From contig OY365813.1 in NCBI GenBank assembly GCA_959347315.1, forward strand, positions 13,401,310 through 13,465,309: a stretch of 64,000 nt of DNA, written 5' to 3'. A program made the translations under genes and the position numbers. This document shows positions 1 to 11,499 of the stretch, in pieces. Position 1 is the first letter of the stretch. Every line of letters begins with the position of its first letter. The DNA is from Bimastos eiseni. Lineage: Eukaryota > Annelida > Clitellata > Crassiclitellata > Lumbricidae. The notes beneath the pieces are model-generated. The model was not told where the DNA came from. It did not search any database and saw nothing but the letters and a program-made list of their open reading frames with translations.

Positions 1-600
1 TAAGAAAACCTCCTTAAGTCATGGCCTTTAAGAACGAACACTCGCCATCGCTCAATCCTTTCTTAATAAAATTATTATGGCACTGTAATATTTCAAACTC
101 TTTTTAAACTTCAGGATATGAACCATCACAATACCAATTCACAACGGAAGCTTTTCTATCTTCAGGATAACAGCAAAATCTACAGAGGATTACGCTTCAA
201 ATAGCCACCGAACCAATTCATATGGGTTTTGTTTATAATAAAGATAAATGCTAATTATGTTTTGTCGCAATCTCCTAGGAGGTATGAAGATATATATATA
301 TGCTTGCGCAGTTATATATAATCTAGATGAAGATGAAGATAAGCTATTTGGTTTCTCTGTCTGTCTCTCAGTCTGTCTGTGTGTTTCTCTCTGTCTGTCT
401 GTCTCTGTCTGTCTGTCTGTCTGTTTTTTTCTCTCTCACTCACTCACTCCCTCTCCCTCTCTCTCTCTGTCTGTTTCATTTTGACAGGCTGATTTTCTGA
501 TTTTCTGGTTTCCTGTTTCTCTTTATCTGTGTTTCTGTATTCCCAGAGGGCGTATACCATCTCATTAAATGTTAAACAGATTTCTTCTGTTTATTTCCAG
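1..600. other. Intronic sequence upstream of the first visible GPCR exon
   Basis: No exon is recognised here. The stretch probably belongs to the intron before the ECL2/TM5 exon of the GPCR that begins at 601. It contains a CTGT/CTCT pyrimidine microsatellite at about 354-480 and ends in the polypyrimidine tract and TTTATTTCCAG acceptor of that exon. Confidence 0.5.
354..480. repeat. (CTGT)n/(CTCT)n microsatellite
   Basis: Imperfect CTGT and CTCT units are seen directly. The apparent serine/cysteine/valine-rich ORF across it is a by-product of the repeat. Confidence 0.85.
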
Positions 601-3600
601 TTGTTGGACGAGGAGTGCTGGCTTTCTCCAATGGATCATCTATCTCCCAAACTTGATCTGCCTTATCGTAAGTCCCAAAGTGCACCTCGTTTTCAAATGT
701 ATGATGCTGTACCTATCATACAAACGCAGTCCATAGCGAGGCTACCCTAACTCTTGTGACTAATAGGCCTAGAACTAAAGATGCATGCATACATACAGGG
801 TAATATTTATAATACATACATACATGCTTACATACATATATACATGTTACGTACACACATGCAATTGCTTACATATACACTTACAAACTTACATGTATAA
901 TTGTATATGCATGCATACATGCTTGCAGAGAGACATAATACATGCATACATACATACACACATACATGCATGCATATTTGCATACATTCATAGGTACATA
1001 CATGCATACAATCAAGCAGTCAAAAGTACTTAATATAGCGCTCCTTCAAGATATCTACTCAGAGGCGCTCCTGGCCTAACCGCGGCTGAAAAGGACAGTT
1101 TTCAGAGATGAGCAAAATGAAGACGGAGAGTTACTGGGCAGGAGACGGAGCAAGGGAGACCATTCCAGACGGTAGGTCCCACGGCAGAGAAAGCCTGATG
1201 CTACATTATTAAAGTGCATGCAAGATGGACGAGAAGGTCACCGTGAACCGTAGAGCGAAGTGGTCGTCAACCACTATATACTGCCGAGGTAGGGCTACAT
1301 GACTCCCAGCAAATAAGCAGGCGCAGTAAGCTTACCGCCGAGGCAGCGCCAAGCAAAAGCGGACACCCTTAACCAAACAAAAGCGGACACCCTAAGTCCC
1401 AAACATACATATATGCATACATGCATTCATACGCACATGCGTACAATCATACGTGCATAAATCCATGCATACATCTATGCATCCATGCATCCATACATAA
1501 ATAAACACGCACACACATACGCACGCACACCTACACAAACACACATAAGCACACGTATACATGCATATATATATATATAAAATAGTACGTACATCGAGTT
1601 GTTCCAATCTGAACGCCGGTGGCGAAAGAACTATTTGAAAACGTCTCTAGTGCGAAGATATTCACCGACAGAGATCATCCTTCCATTTAGCTGGCGTCGC
1701 TCTGCTTCTCATGTAGGCCTGCTTCTCATGTAGGCCTGCTTCTCATTTAGGCCTGCTTCTCATGTAGGCCTGCTTCTCATGTAGGCCTGCTTCTCATGTA
1801 GGCCTACGTGTAGGTGAAAATTCACCAACGGGGGCTATTCCATCAGGGCAACGACATCCCTCCTCAAACATTAACGGCTGTACTTAATAAACTCTGAATA
1901 TCATTTGGCTCATTGGTTTTTTAATGAAATTAAAGGCGCTATATAATTGTTACTCAGGCGAATCTCCTGTTCCTGTGCAATATTCTACGGACGCTGATGT
2001 TCCAACTGCACGCTCACCCACACGAACCCAGCAACTTCAGGTGATGACAACGCCCCAACAACAACAACGACGAAGACGACGACGATGATGATTGTGACAA
2101 CGATGACGAAGACGATGATGACGACGACGACGATTAGGTTGAACATGACGATGACGACGAAAAACGATGTTTTCCCATGACAATGAAGTGAAGAATTTAG
2201 TTATCAATGACAAACGGTGACGATTAAAATTGAGGATTGTGTAAGAGATGATGCCGACGACAACGGTGGTCATGATCATCATGGAAATGATGACGAAATT
2301 GATTACTACGACGACTACTACTATGACAGAGATGATGATGATGACAACGACAATGATGATGAAGACGATGACGACGATGACGATGACGACGACATAAGAA
2401 TCAACTTATAATTGATGAACATAGACAATTACTACATCAGATAAAACGAAGTACTAAATGCCAAGAATATTAATCCATTATGATGTAACGTAATAAAGTT
2501 TTAGGAAAATCGAGAGACCAGCGCAGATTTAAAATATATATTTAACCCTTTAGCGACGAGCGTGTACTGAAATGTATGGAAAACCCATACAGATCTCCGT
2601 TTGAAGATTACAGAACGCAAGAGTAGGGACAGAGGATGAAGGTCAATTGAATTCCCTGGTTTATAAACAGTGATTCGGAACGCGGATGAGCTCGCTTCGA
2701 TTCTGGATATATAGAGTAGATCGATGGCCCTGCTTCCTGCGAGTGTTTTATCGTTGAAGATCCGAACTGTGTTATTGGCGCTATATAATTATGCTCAGCT
2801 ATGATTACGATTTGTATTGTGTAGACGTGGACTGAAGGCTGGTTTCATGTTGATACCTCTCTTCGGAATCCAGCTTCTGTTGACGATCTACAATCCAGAC
2901 ATCGGTCAGAGAGGCGTTAGGGTCTTCGAGGTGTTCACGTTCATCGTCACTCACTCACAGGTAGAACCATATGCATCTCATTCCTCTGGCCACCGTAGTT
3001 GACGCCATATAAATTACTGTTTGTGCGACTTCATTGTGTCCGATTTGTGTTGTGTGGGAATTAGGAACGTGAGGAAGAACGGAGGGAAAGAGAGGAGGGT
3101 AGAGTTGGAAGCTGCTTAACAGGAAAATGATGGCGGATGGATAGCGTAGGAGAAAATTGAAGGATGAAGTCCAGCGTCGAGGGGAGTGGCACAATGAATG
3201 AATTAATCAATGAAACTTTATATAGTGCTTCTTCAAGACATCTACTCAGAGGTGCTCAAATGTATACTCAGAGGGGCTGGAACGTTGAGGTGATAGGCTA
3301 CCGTGAACGTTTGAACCTGCAGGGTCATCAATTTAACATAACATAACATAGCTTTTTTATTGTTCCCAAAATACAGCAGCACGTGATCATATTTCATATT
3401 AGTAATACTGTTGGGCTACAAAAGGGAGCCCTAAAGGGACCAAGATCCCGCTGGGCAGGGCCACCTAAGTACCAATACTAATAGATAGAGGTAGATAACA
3501 TGTCTAATTGGGAATTGTTAACATTTCAATTGTAGTGTTAGCATAATTAGCATTTTTAATGCTCTACATTTTAAACCTAAATCAACAAAAGAAAAGACAT

Positions 3601-6600
3601 TATTATACATTTAGAGTTAGAAGATGAGCAAGCAAGAGTTTTTTTAAATAGCAGGAGATGAGGAACGCTAAGGATGCCAGCAGGAAAACTGTTCCAAACT
3701 GTGGGACCAGTAATCTTGATACAGAATTTACGGGTGTTAGTGTGTGCAAAGGTAGAGAGTTATATGCTCATGCCAGAGAGTAAAAATCCAACTTGAAGAA
3801 GAAGAAGACGAAGAAGAGAGAGAGAAAGAGATGCGTTGAGGAGTGGAACCCCATGACACTTTCTTTGTCATTCTTATTTCTAACTAGACGAAAGCCGAGT
3901 GACGGAAAATGTTGAAGAATTATGAACTTGAAGAAGAGGAACAAGACGCAGAGGAAGAAGAAGAGGAAGAAGAGGAAGAAGAGGAAGAAGAGGAAGAAGA
4001 GGAGGACGAAGAAGAAGAGAGTTTTAACATAAATCTATTTTATGCATGTATGACGCGGATATCCGATGTCATGCCAAGTTTATTTCTTGTCTTCTTAACA
4101 GGGTATCTGTGTCTCACTGATATTCTGCTTCTTCAACGGAGAGGTTGGTCACATTCATGTATACATAATTACACGTACATACACAGACACATGCACAAAT
4201 ACATACACACATGCACGGATACATACATGTACATGCATGCAGACATACACGCATACGTTATTGCGTACGTACATATAAGCGTGTATGCATTCTTTGGACG
4301 CCTATTATTTGCCTAATCAATTCCCATTCATTCAATAAAATACAACTGCATTTTGATATTGCCCTTCTGAGAAGTTCAGAGCTGCACAGTGCACACACGC
4401 GCGCACACGCACGCACGCGCACGCACGCGCACGCACACGCACACGCACACGCACACGCACGCACACACACGCACACACACGCACACACACGCACACACGC
4501 GCACACACACGCACACACACGATCACACACGCACAGATGGCGCAGGTGAAATTATATTGCAGAGCAACGGTGTGCTATGGGGTGGCTTGCGGTCCCTATA
4601 TACACAGTAATCGCCTCGGACGAGGATCGAACCCGTACCGTATACTCTTCGCAAAACAGACCAACCGCTTTAACCAGTCGGCCACCGTGCCACACCGCAC
4701 ATAATAACACCCTTTCAAACTTGATACATCTATGTATTTAAAAAGACCGATCTCGTACATGCTTAACTTTTGTGATGAAGGCAATGCTGAATCTCCATGG
4801 TTAATGACGTGCGTAATCGTAGCTTTGGGCCGTCATCATTAAATCTGAACAGAGAACGCCATTGGAATCGACGAAGACTCGTATGTCTTTTAGCTAAAAG
4901 ACCTAAAGCAACCGTTTAATTGGAGGCTCCCAACGACGAACGCTTTTGACTAACGGCGACCATTCAGGTCTTCCTCAGATATTTCTGAATTATAGCATCA
5001 AATGATAAATATATAATTGACAAAATTATTCTGGGTTTCGTGTTCAAAAACTCCCTCTGATATACGCAACATTTACGTCACTCCTCATTTCGTTGAGCGA
5101 CTCTTTGGTAAATGGATGTTCGAAATTAATCATTATGTGAAATAAATTGACTGAAAGCTAACAATCTTTCATTAGGCCGTAATGACACTTGTTTTGTGGT
5201 GTTTAGTTGTAAGCTCAAGCTTTTACTTGTTTGTAACCAAATATCGATAATAAGCAATTTATCGTCTCTGCTTCTCTTAAACCTACAATGTAGGTATTTA
5301 TCTGATTGGATCTACGTTTTGAGCGGTGCCATACAAATGCCCAATTACAACTGTAATTTGAAATAGTATTTACCATTGAAATAGTATCCAACAGCACTTT
5401 ATTTACCTTATTCGAGTTGTCCATGGATAGTCTGATTTTGTACGACAACTTATAACCGCATCGCCGAGTCGTGTCATAAAGTTATCTGGCAATTCTGATT
5501 TACTAATAATAACAATAATAATAGGGAAGATTTATATGGCGCCGTAACGCGGCCATACCGCTACAAAGGCGCCTCACATACCACTAACAATTGGGATACG
5601 CCTTCGAACCTCAAGGTCTTGCATATACTGGGCAAAACTGTAGTGTGAGTTGGTAAATTAGTGTAAGCTCTTCACTGTCGTAATTTATGTTGGTAAGTAG
5701 GCAGTCTGCCAATGAAGAAAACTGTCACTTTCTCAACTTCCATTTACACGCAAAGAATTGGTTTTATCAATCCAACTTCTTATTAAGCCAACACTTATTT
5801 TATAGTCATCCAACGTCCGTTTAATTTTTGCTTCACCAGTCCAACTTCTATATGCGCAAAGTTCACATTAGTGTATTTCACACTTATTTACTCTTTCAGG
5901 AAGTGTACATTACTCTGCTTTACCTTCCATAAGAGTGCACACTATACACTTCTTCACCTTTTCCGGGACTGTGCATTACACAAGGTCCTACAGCTTCCCC
6001 GGTCTTTTGTTATGATTATGGCGAGAAAATTTTTGGGAAAATATTTGCATGCTACATATATATCGAAAGAAACGTGTGAGTCATAGGGTCTACCTGAAAA
6101 TATTTCCGTGAATCTGCACTGTTCTTTAATGAAAATGTTCCGCTCTTATTGCAGTTTGTATTTTACCTCAAATTATCAATTTCGCTTCATGCATCTGGTC
6201 GTTTTCATAAACGTGTAACTATAATTATCATTGGTATTGCAGTATGCAGTCCATCAAGATACCACATTTTTTTACACTTATTCATTCTTCATTACAAAGA
6301 CTTATACAGCGCCTCTTCGAGGTTACTACTCAGGAGCGATCCCAACTCCATCACGACTGAAAAGAACAGTTTTAGGGCGAGTATAGAAAGAGTCAGAGTA
6401 GACCCTTGGGGACAAGCGCTGCGCCATAGGAAGTCTGTTCCAGAGCGATATAATACAATGCGTGCAGACCATTAACAAACTGCAGCAATTTATATATTAT
6501 TTACTCTACTTGATAATATATGATCCCAGCCTCTATTGTTCCAATATATTACCACAGAACTGCATAGTTATTGCAACTGAGTTAAAGAATAGTTTATATT

Positions 6601-7743
6601 TTGCAGCTTTCCCTCGCAATTAGAAATCATTGAATCCACTCCGAAGAATTCTTTTCTTGACGATCTAACCAACTTGAATATCATGCACCAGCTTAGAATC
6701 ATGTTAAATGTGTCAAACGTTTGCCACATTTGGTAATTCGGCTGATGTTGTTCTGAGGTTGTTGTACAATTGTATGTTGTACAATTCACATAACGCTCGG
6801 CTCCATAATTACGGTTTTTTCCATAATTACGAAAAGATTATGTAACGTTTAACGGTTAGGCTATATATGGCCTTACTGAATTTTAGTTATCTCGTGACCC
6901 GATTAGCGGAACGTATTGTTCCAGCAAGTGTCACATCTGGTTGCCTATTAATATTTTTCGATCAATTTACTGTAATATTGATTTCTTATGTTCATGGAAA
7001 AAGCTGCAAACTGCCACATTCCTATAAATTGACTGAATTTGCATATTTATGAAACGTGACTGTTGGTTTCGTTGTGCTTTCCTATGCCATACCAGTTGAA
7101 TCTCAACGAGTAGATTCACGATCGACAGCATTCATATTTCGTAAGTAAGTCACCCATTACACATGTCCGTGTCAAAATGGTCGATTGGTTATATCGATCA
7201 ATCTGTAATGAATTCGAACCCCGTATACGAGACGGTCGCCGTATACATAGGCCCATAGACCTACTGACTTTACGAGAAATGCTCAATTATATAAATATAA
7301 TTATATAAATTAAAAATATCTATATAGTATGATATGTAAAATCAATTAGTTTAATAAATCTGAACGATAACTCGTAAGGATCATTTCCTTATCAACGATT
7401 TCAGTGTTAAAAGTACTATGCTAACGATTTTCTGTTACAACCAGACTCCTTTTTCTGTTTGCAGGTTTTGGCTCAGTTTCGCCGCATTATGCCATGCACG
7501 CGCAAAAGAGACGATTGGTTGGGCGGAGCGTCACATGGCACCCACGTGACCATGGCTGAAACGAGGCGAGATGACGTCGCGACCGTTCCGTCAGCAAATG
7601 ACGTCACGTCACGTTTGAATCATCGAGATCCCGTCGACGACTACGAGGGTTACGGTGACGCAATTCAGATGAAGGAACTTGTCGCCAAGGGTCAATGTGA
7701 CGGGACTGGATATCAGGCAGTGCCGTCGAAGGCGGTTGATTGA
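601..7743 (+). CDS. Class B (secretin-family) GPCR, C-terminal half
   Basis: Seven-transmembrane peptide-hormone receptor; only the 3' half is in the window. Exons: 601-667 (ECL2/TM5, read CWTRSAGFLQWIIYLPNL with the family's C-W and W-I-I-x-x-P pattern), 2825-2960 (TM6, with KAGFMLIPLFGIQLLL), 4102-4143 (exactly 42 nt, TM7, GICVSLIFCFFNGE) and 7465-7743 (VLAQFRRIMPCTRKR, then a polar 92-residue tail and stop). Splice sites are AG/GT throughout: gtaagt after 667, CAG|gtagaa after 2960, TTCTTAACAG before 4102, CTGTTTGCAG before 7465. The TM6, TM7 and tail exons join in phase, and a 42-nt TM7 exon is typical of this family. The exon for the end of TM5 and ICL3, expected between 668 and 2824 (phase 0 in, phase 2 out), was not found. 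The ligand class (PDF, calcitonin, CRF or other) cannot be told. Upstream exons lie before the window. Confidence 0.85.
785..1015. repeat. (TACA)n microsatellite in GPCR intron
   Basis: Imperfect ATAC/TACA/TGCA units, with no coding signal. Confidence 0.8.
1022..1240 (-). mobile_element. LINE 3'-end fragment (reverse-transcriptase C terminus)
   Basis: The minus strand reads AFSAVGPTVWNGL around 1155-1195, a hallmark of the extreme C terminus of CR1/L2/Jockey-type reverse transcriptases. It is followed toward 1022 by a TATATAG-CGCTCC tail similar to other elements in this window. No start or intact ORF is present, so this is a 5'-truncated dead copy inside a GPCR intron. Confidence 0.65.
1390..1580. 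repeat. (CATA)n/(CACA)n microsatellite
   Basis: Imperfect ACATGCAT, CATA and CACA units inside a GPCR intron. Confidence 0.75.
1692..1808. repeat. 17-bp tandem repeat, about 6 copies
   Basis: The unit TGCTTCTCATGTAGGCC recurs about six times head to tail, with one copy carrying ATTTAGG. It lies in a GPCR intron and has no coding potential. Confidence 0.85.
2042..2400. repeat. (GAC/GAT)n-rich low-complexity tract
   Basis: Two GAC/GAT/GAA triplet-rich blocks (about 2060-2160 and 2250-2395). The aspartate-rich ORF over it reflects composition only. Confidence 0.7.
3640..3770 (-). mobile_element. LINE reverse-transcriptase C-terminal remnant
   Basis: The minus strand around 3685-3715 matches the GPTVWNS-type motif seen in the other LINE 3' ends here. 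It is short and decayed, and lies in the intron between the GPCR TM6 and TM7 exons. Confidence 0.4.
3797..4022. repeat. (GAA/GAG)n tract
   Basis: GAAGAAGAA/GAGGAA triplets, densest at 3940-4020, about 80 bp upstream of the 42-nt TM7 exon. The glutamate-rich ORF reading through into that exon is not a gene. Confidence 0.8.
4374..4694 (-). mobile_element. tRNA-derived SINE, interrupted by a CA/CG microsatellite
   Basis: Read on the minus strand it starts with a tRNA-like head: an A-box-like TGGCCGACTGGTTAAAGCGG, then a B-box-like GGTTCGATCCTCG about 50 bp on. The tail, with AGCAACGGTGTGC and TTCAGAGCTGCAC, matches the copies at 43858 and 45528. A (CACG/CACA)n tract at about 4390-4530 interrupts the tail. 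It lies in the intron after the TM7 exon. Confidence 0.75.
4695..7464. other. Last GPCR intron, remainder
   Basis: Long AT-rich intron between the TM7 and C-tail exons. Around 5740-5960 are loose repeats of a CAATCCAACTTC-like motif, and at 6296-6460 a LINE 3'-end remnant. The rest shows no exon I can support. Confidence 0.5.
6296..6460 (-). mobile_element. LINE 3'-end remnant
   Basis: TTATACAGCGCCTCTTCGAGG followed by CTGAAAAGAACAGTTTT and GTCTGTTCCAGAGCG mirrors the layout of the 1022 and 24700 LINE ends on the minus strand. Heavily decayed. Confidence 0.5.
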
Positions 7744-9600
7744 GAAAACTGCACCGGATCGAGGAACATTCTTCGAAAGTGATTGATTCGAAGGGTGGTT
7801 TATAGCGTAACAATCCGTGAGATTTCGAGATCATTCAACGCGTATGGCATATTATCTGCCATGTTTCTGATCTGATTGCGATCAGGTAGATATGCTGCTG
7901 TCTGGCGTTTGTGAAAGCAATCGGGTCAACTGGGTTAATTCCGTCTTAGAGGATGTTTCAAGAAGTCCAATGGTTTCCGGTTTGTTGGACTGTGTAGGTT
8001 TGAAAGTAATTGGACAATGTACAGAGACAGAGATAGAGATAGAGAGAGAGACTGAGAAAGTAGACAAAGACAGAAACAGAAAGACAGAGAGTGGGACTAT
8101 AATTAATATATAATATGTAATATATTTATATTCATATAGATAGATAGAAAGAGATAGAGACAAAGCGATAGATAGTCGGCGATACGCAGAGAGAAAGAGA
8201 GTGCAAGAGAGAGAGAGATACAGAGACAGAGACAGAGAGAGACTGACAGACACAGAGACAGACAGACAGACAGAGTGCGAGAGATATGCTACTACAATTT
8301 ATAGATATATAAAATTATGTATCTAAATAATAAATATAAATATTATATGAATAGACCGAAATAAGTAGAGATATAGAGAGAAATAGTCAGCAATACAGAG
8401 AAAGATAGAGAGAGACAGTCATGCAGACTGGATCACACGTAGACAACGAACAGGATGAATACTGTAGGCTTCGTGTTCTTGGCATAAAAGACACCTGCAA
8501 CTCGGACCCTTGTTCGTCTGAATATAAAAGAACCTAATGATCTACACGGTTTTTTTTATCAGTCTGACTTTTTAAACAATTTCTTACGTGTTGTCTTTTG
8601 GGATTTTATGCAATGGAGGAGATGTGTGCTTGGTTGTCTATGAATGGGATGAATGTCTACGAGGTTTAATATTTAATATTATCAGAATTAGGGATTAGGA
8701 ATCGAATCAATCTGGCATGCAGAAGAGACTTTGTGACGCAGTAAGTACATGTAGTAGTCTCGCCCTCCTCCTTTGTGGTATGGACACTGTGTGGCAACAA
8801 AGATCGTTAGATTAGAGTCGCCCTCCTCCTTTATCTAGGCTTAGGACTGGCACTGTCACTGCCATAGTACAGGCAGTGGCGGATTTTACCTTCGTTGGAC
8901 AATGTTCTTCGTGTTCGTTGTGGTCAGCTAAGCAGAACAGTCGCTCCACCTGGCGGATGTTCCGATAAATATCGACAGAAGTTGGCTGGCAGTTGGTGCA
9001 ACCACGGCCGATCTGCAACCCCTTTGTTATTCTAAATGGCCTTGATTGCGCAAGCAACTTCGTCGATGCATTTTGTTAGTAGGCTGGCCTTTAGATTTGT
9101 GGGTAACTTCTCAGCTGAATCTAAAGTCTGGTATTGTTTATCTTTGACTTACGTTGTCGATTCTTGTCTTTGCTTTCCCCAACATTCTCAAATTCACGCA
9201 TCAATGCATTGCTATAACCGTACAGAGTGCAGACATTGCTTAATAAGTCCTATTTGATTACAGTTTCCATGTATAACTATTGCGATGGTACAATAGGTCC
9301 ATCCAAACTGGCTGTACCAAGATGTTGTCTTCGATTCAGAGCTGCTCAAGCATGTAATGAACATGATCTTACACAAATATATCGCACGGTATTGTAGGCT
9401 ACTTGTCAATATATAACGCCTCTTAATGACTATTAAATGTCCGAGTACAATCACAATTCGGAAGGGAGATGATTCCAAGATCAAAGCACAGTGTGGTATA
9501 CACTACCGATCCCGTCAGAGGATGCGCTGTAGAGCTCCAGTAACGGGTCACAGTCACACAAATTGAGCGTCAACGAAGCATGATTGACGCTGTTGTAATG
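7744..9600. other. 3' flank of the GPCR gene
   Basis: No second gene is seen. Possible poly(A) signal AATAAA at 8329-8334, about 590 nt after the GPCR stop. AGAGAC/GACAGA microsatellite at about 8020-8280, and one copy of a dispersed repeat (TTAG..TCGCCCTCCTCCTT...GGACTGGCACT) at 8790-8885. Confidence 0.45.
8790..8885 (+). repeat. Dispersed repeat family A, copy 1
   Basis: Shares CGCCCTCCTCCTTTA, then a TAGGACTGGCACT-like core and a GCAGTGGCGGATTT end with copies at 16036 and 17560 and partial copies at 27480 (plus) and 27790-27960 (reverse). Class unknown. Confidence 0.6.
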
Positions 9601-9602
9601 CG

Positions 9603-9730
9603 TCATTGATGCCGCTACGACGCTGAATTAGCGCTGTGGCGACTCCACCCACATGCCAATCAGCTAAATCTCTAATGGATGGTCGGTGGCCGATCTGGGG
9701 GGTCTGCCGTTTTCATTGCCAGGCCTAATT
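9603..9730 (+). repeat. Dispersed repeat family B, copy 1
   Basis: ATTGATGCCGCTAC followed by CGCCCACAT-like, TAATGGATG-like and CGTTTTC(A/G)TT(G/A)CCA-like segments in the same order as in the copy at 12757. About 130 bp. Confidence 0.55.
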
Positions 9731-9734
9731 ATCC

Positions 9735-10510
9735 AGACAGACAGAGGGAGGAGATAGAAAGAGATACAGACAGACAGACAGAGACAGACACAGACAGACA
9801 GACAGAGAGACAGATAGACACGGAGAGACAAAGAGATACAGAGAAACAGAAAGAAAGTGACAGACAGAGAGAGAGGTAGGGAGAGGGGAGAGAGAGACAT
9901 GCATACAGACAGACAGGTATATGTGTCTAAGTGTCTGCATATGTGTATGTGTGTATGTCTGAGTGCATGTGTCCGTGTGTGTCTGTGTAGTTGTATGTGT
10001 GTTTCTCCGTGTGTTTGTGTGTGTCTGTGTATGTCTGAGTGTCTGTGTCCGTGTATGTCTATGCAATTATATGTTTGCGTGTCTCCGTATGTCTATGTGC
10101 GTCAGTGTGTATGTCCTTGTCCGCCTCTGTGTGTCCGTGTAACTATATGTTTATCTGTGTGTGTGTGTCTGTGTGTGTCTTTCTTCTAGTTTGTGTGTTT
10201 ATCTAAGTGTGTGTGTCTGTGTGTGTCTTTCTTCTAGTTTGTGTGTTTATCTAAGTGTGTGTGTCTGTGTGTTTGTCTGTGTATGTGTCTATTTCTATGT
10301 TTGTCCATCTGTGTTTGTGTGTGTCAATCTGTTAGTCTGTGTGTTTGTGTATATGTATATGTGTCTGTCTGTATGGAATTATGCATGTTGTTGGATGTCA
10401 GAAATCGAGTAGAAGGTAGAGATAGATAGATGGAGAGAGACAGACAGACAGACAGACAGACACAGAAACACAGAGACAGAGATACATACAAAAGACAGGC
10501 AGAGACAGAG
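9735..10510. repeat. Compound (GACA)n/(TGTG)n/(GACA)n microsatellite
   Basis: GACAGA units to about 9900, GTGT/GTCTGT/TATGT units to 10375, then GACAGACAGA to 10510. A ~55-bp block with GTGTGTCTTTCTTCTAGTTT is duplicated near 10160-10260. All long ORFs here are repeat by-products. Confidence 0.85.
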
Positions 10511-11029
10511 ACCTGTCATGCGGCTAGTCTGTGGGGGAATTTCCCCGTTCCTCATCGAGAGAGCTTTAAATGAGACCTCCCTAAATTAATTGGAGCCTTT
10601 ATCGGAAGATACGCTATTTAGTTTACAGTGTTAGGGCTGTGGTTATCAAATCCAGTGGACAAGTATCCTCTAAAGACAGTAGGGAGCAAGTCGTTTTCGT
10701 ATCAGTAAATGAATTAACACATTTGAAGGACCATAATTTGACTAATTGTCAATTGCCTATACTCCTGGTAGTATGCACTCGTACCGGATAGTGTTCTTCC
10801 CGCTCTCTTTTGTAGTAACATTGGTTTTCTGAGCCAAGGTTCATAAATTTACGATTGTACGTGGATGCCCATATCATGCTAAAGGATGTCAAGTTTGGGT
10901 AGACAATATATATAAGTATGTAACTCTGTAACTCTGCAAGTTTGTAAGTGTGTAAGTATATAAGTAAGTAACTCTTTAAATGTGTATGTACGTATATATA
11001 CCCAGTTACTTAAGGATATAAGTATGTAT

Positions 11030-11480
11030 GTAAGTATATAGGTATGTATGTATGTACGTATGTATGTATGTATGTACGTATGTATGTATGTACGTACGTA
11101 TGTATGTATGTACGTACGTATGTATGTATGTATGTACGTATGTATGTATGTATGTATGTATGTATATATGTATGTATGTATGTATGTAAGTATATAGGTA
11201 TGTATGTATGTACGTATGTATGTATGTATGTACGTATGTATGTATGTATGTACGTATGTATGTATGTATGTATGTACGTATGTATGTATGTATGTACGTA
11301 TGTATGTATGTATATATGTACGTATGTATGTATGTATGTATATATGCATGTAAGTATGCATGTATGCATGTATGTATGTATGCGTGTATGTATGTATGTA
11401 TGTATGGATGTATGTATGTATGTATGTATGTATGTATGGATGTATGTATGTATGTATGCATGTTTGTATGTATGTCCAGG
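11030..11480. repeat. (TATG)n array with TACG variants
   Basis: About 450 bp of tetranucleotide TATG with interspersed TACG units, giving open frames of Tyr-Ile-His-Thr or Met-Tyr-Val-Cys type on both strands that are not genes. The minus-strand frame enters it from the unit at 11500-11605. Confidence 0.9.
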
Positions 11481-11499
11481 GCATCGATTCGAGCCATCA

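Noticed and set aside
601..667. Reading the first exon as myosin-like LLDEECW
   Set aside because: That frame matches myosin for only seven residues and then diverges; the next frame gives the class B ECL2/TM5 pattern with correct partner exons downstream.
4600..4694. Genuine tRNA gene on the minus strand (likewise 43980-44043 and 45640-45720)
   Set aside because: Boxes are tRNA-like but flanking body sequence is shared among copies, showing a SINE; no intact cloverleaf was confirmed.
7580..7620. CRE-like TGACGTCA sites as a regulatory element
   Set aside because: They fall inside the coding C-tail exon of the GPCR; similar sequences near 31280-31310 and 40310-40500 are isolated and unsupported.
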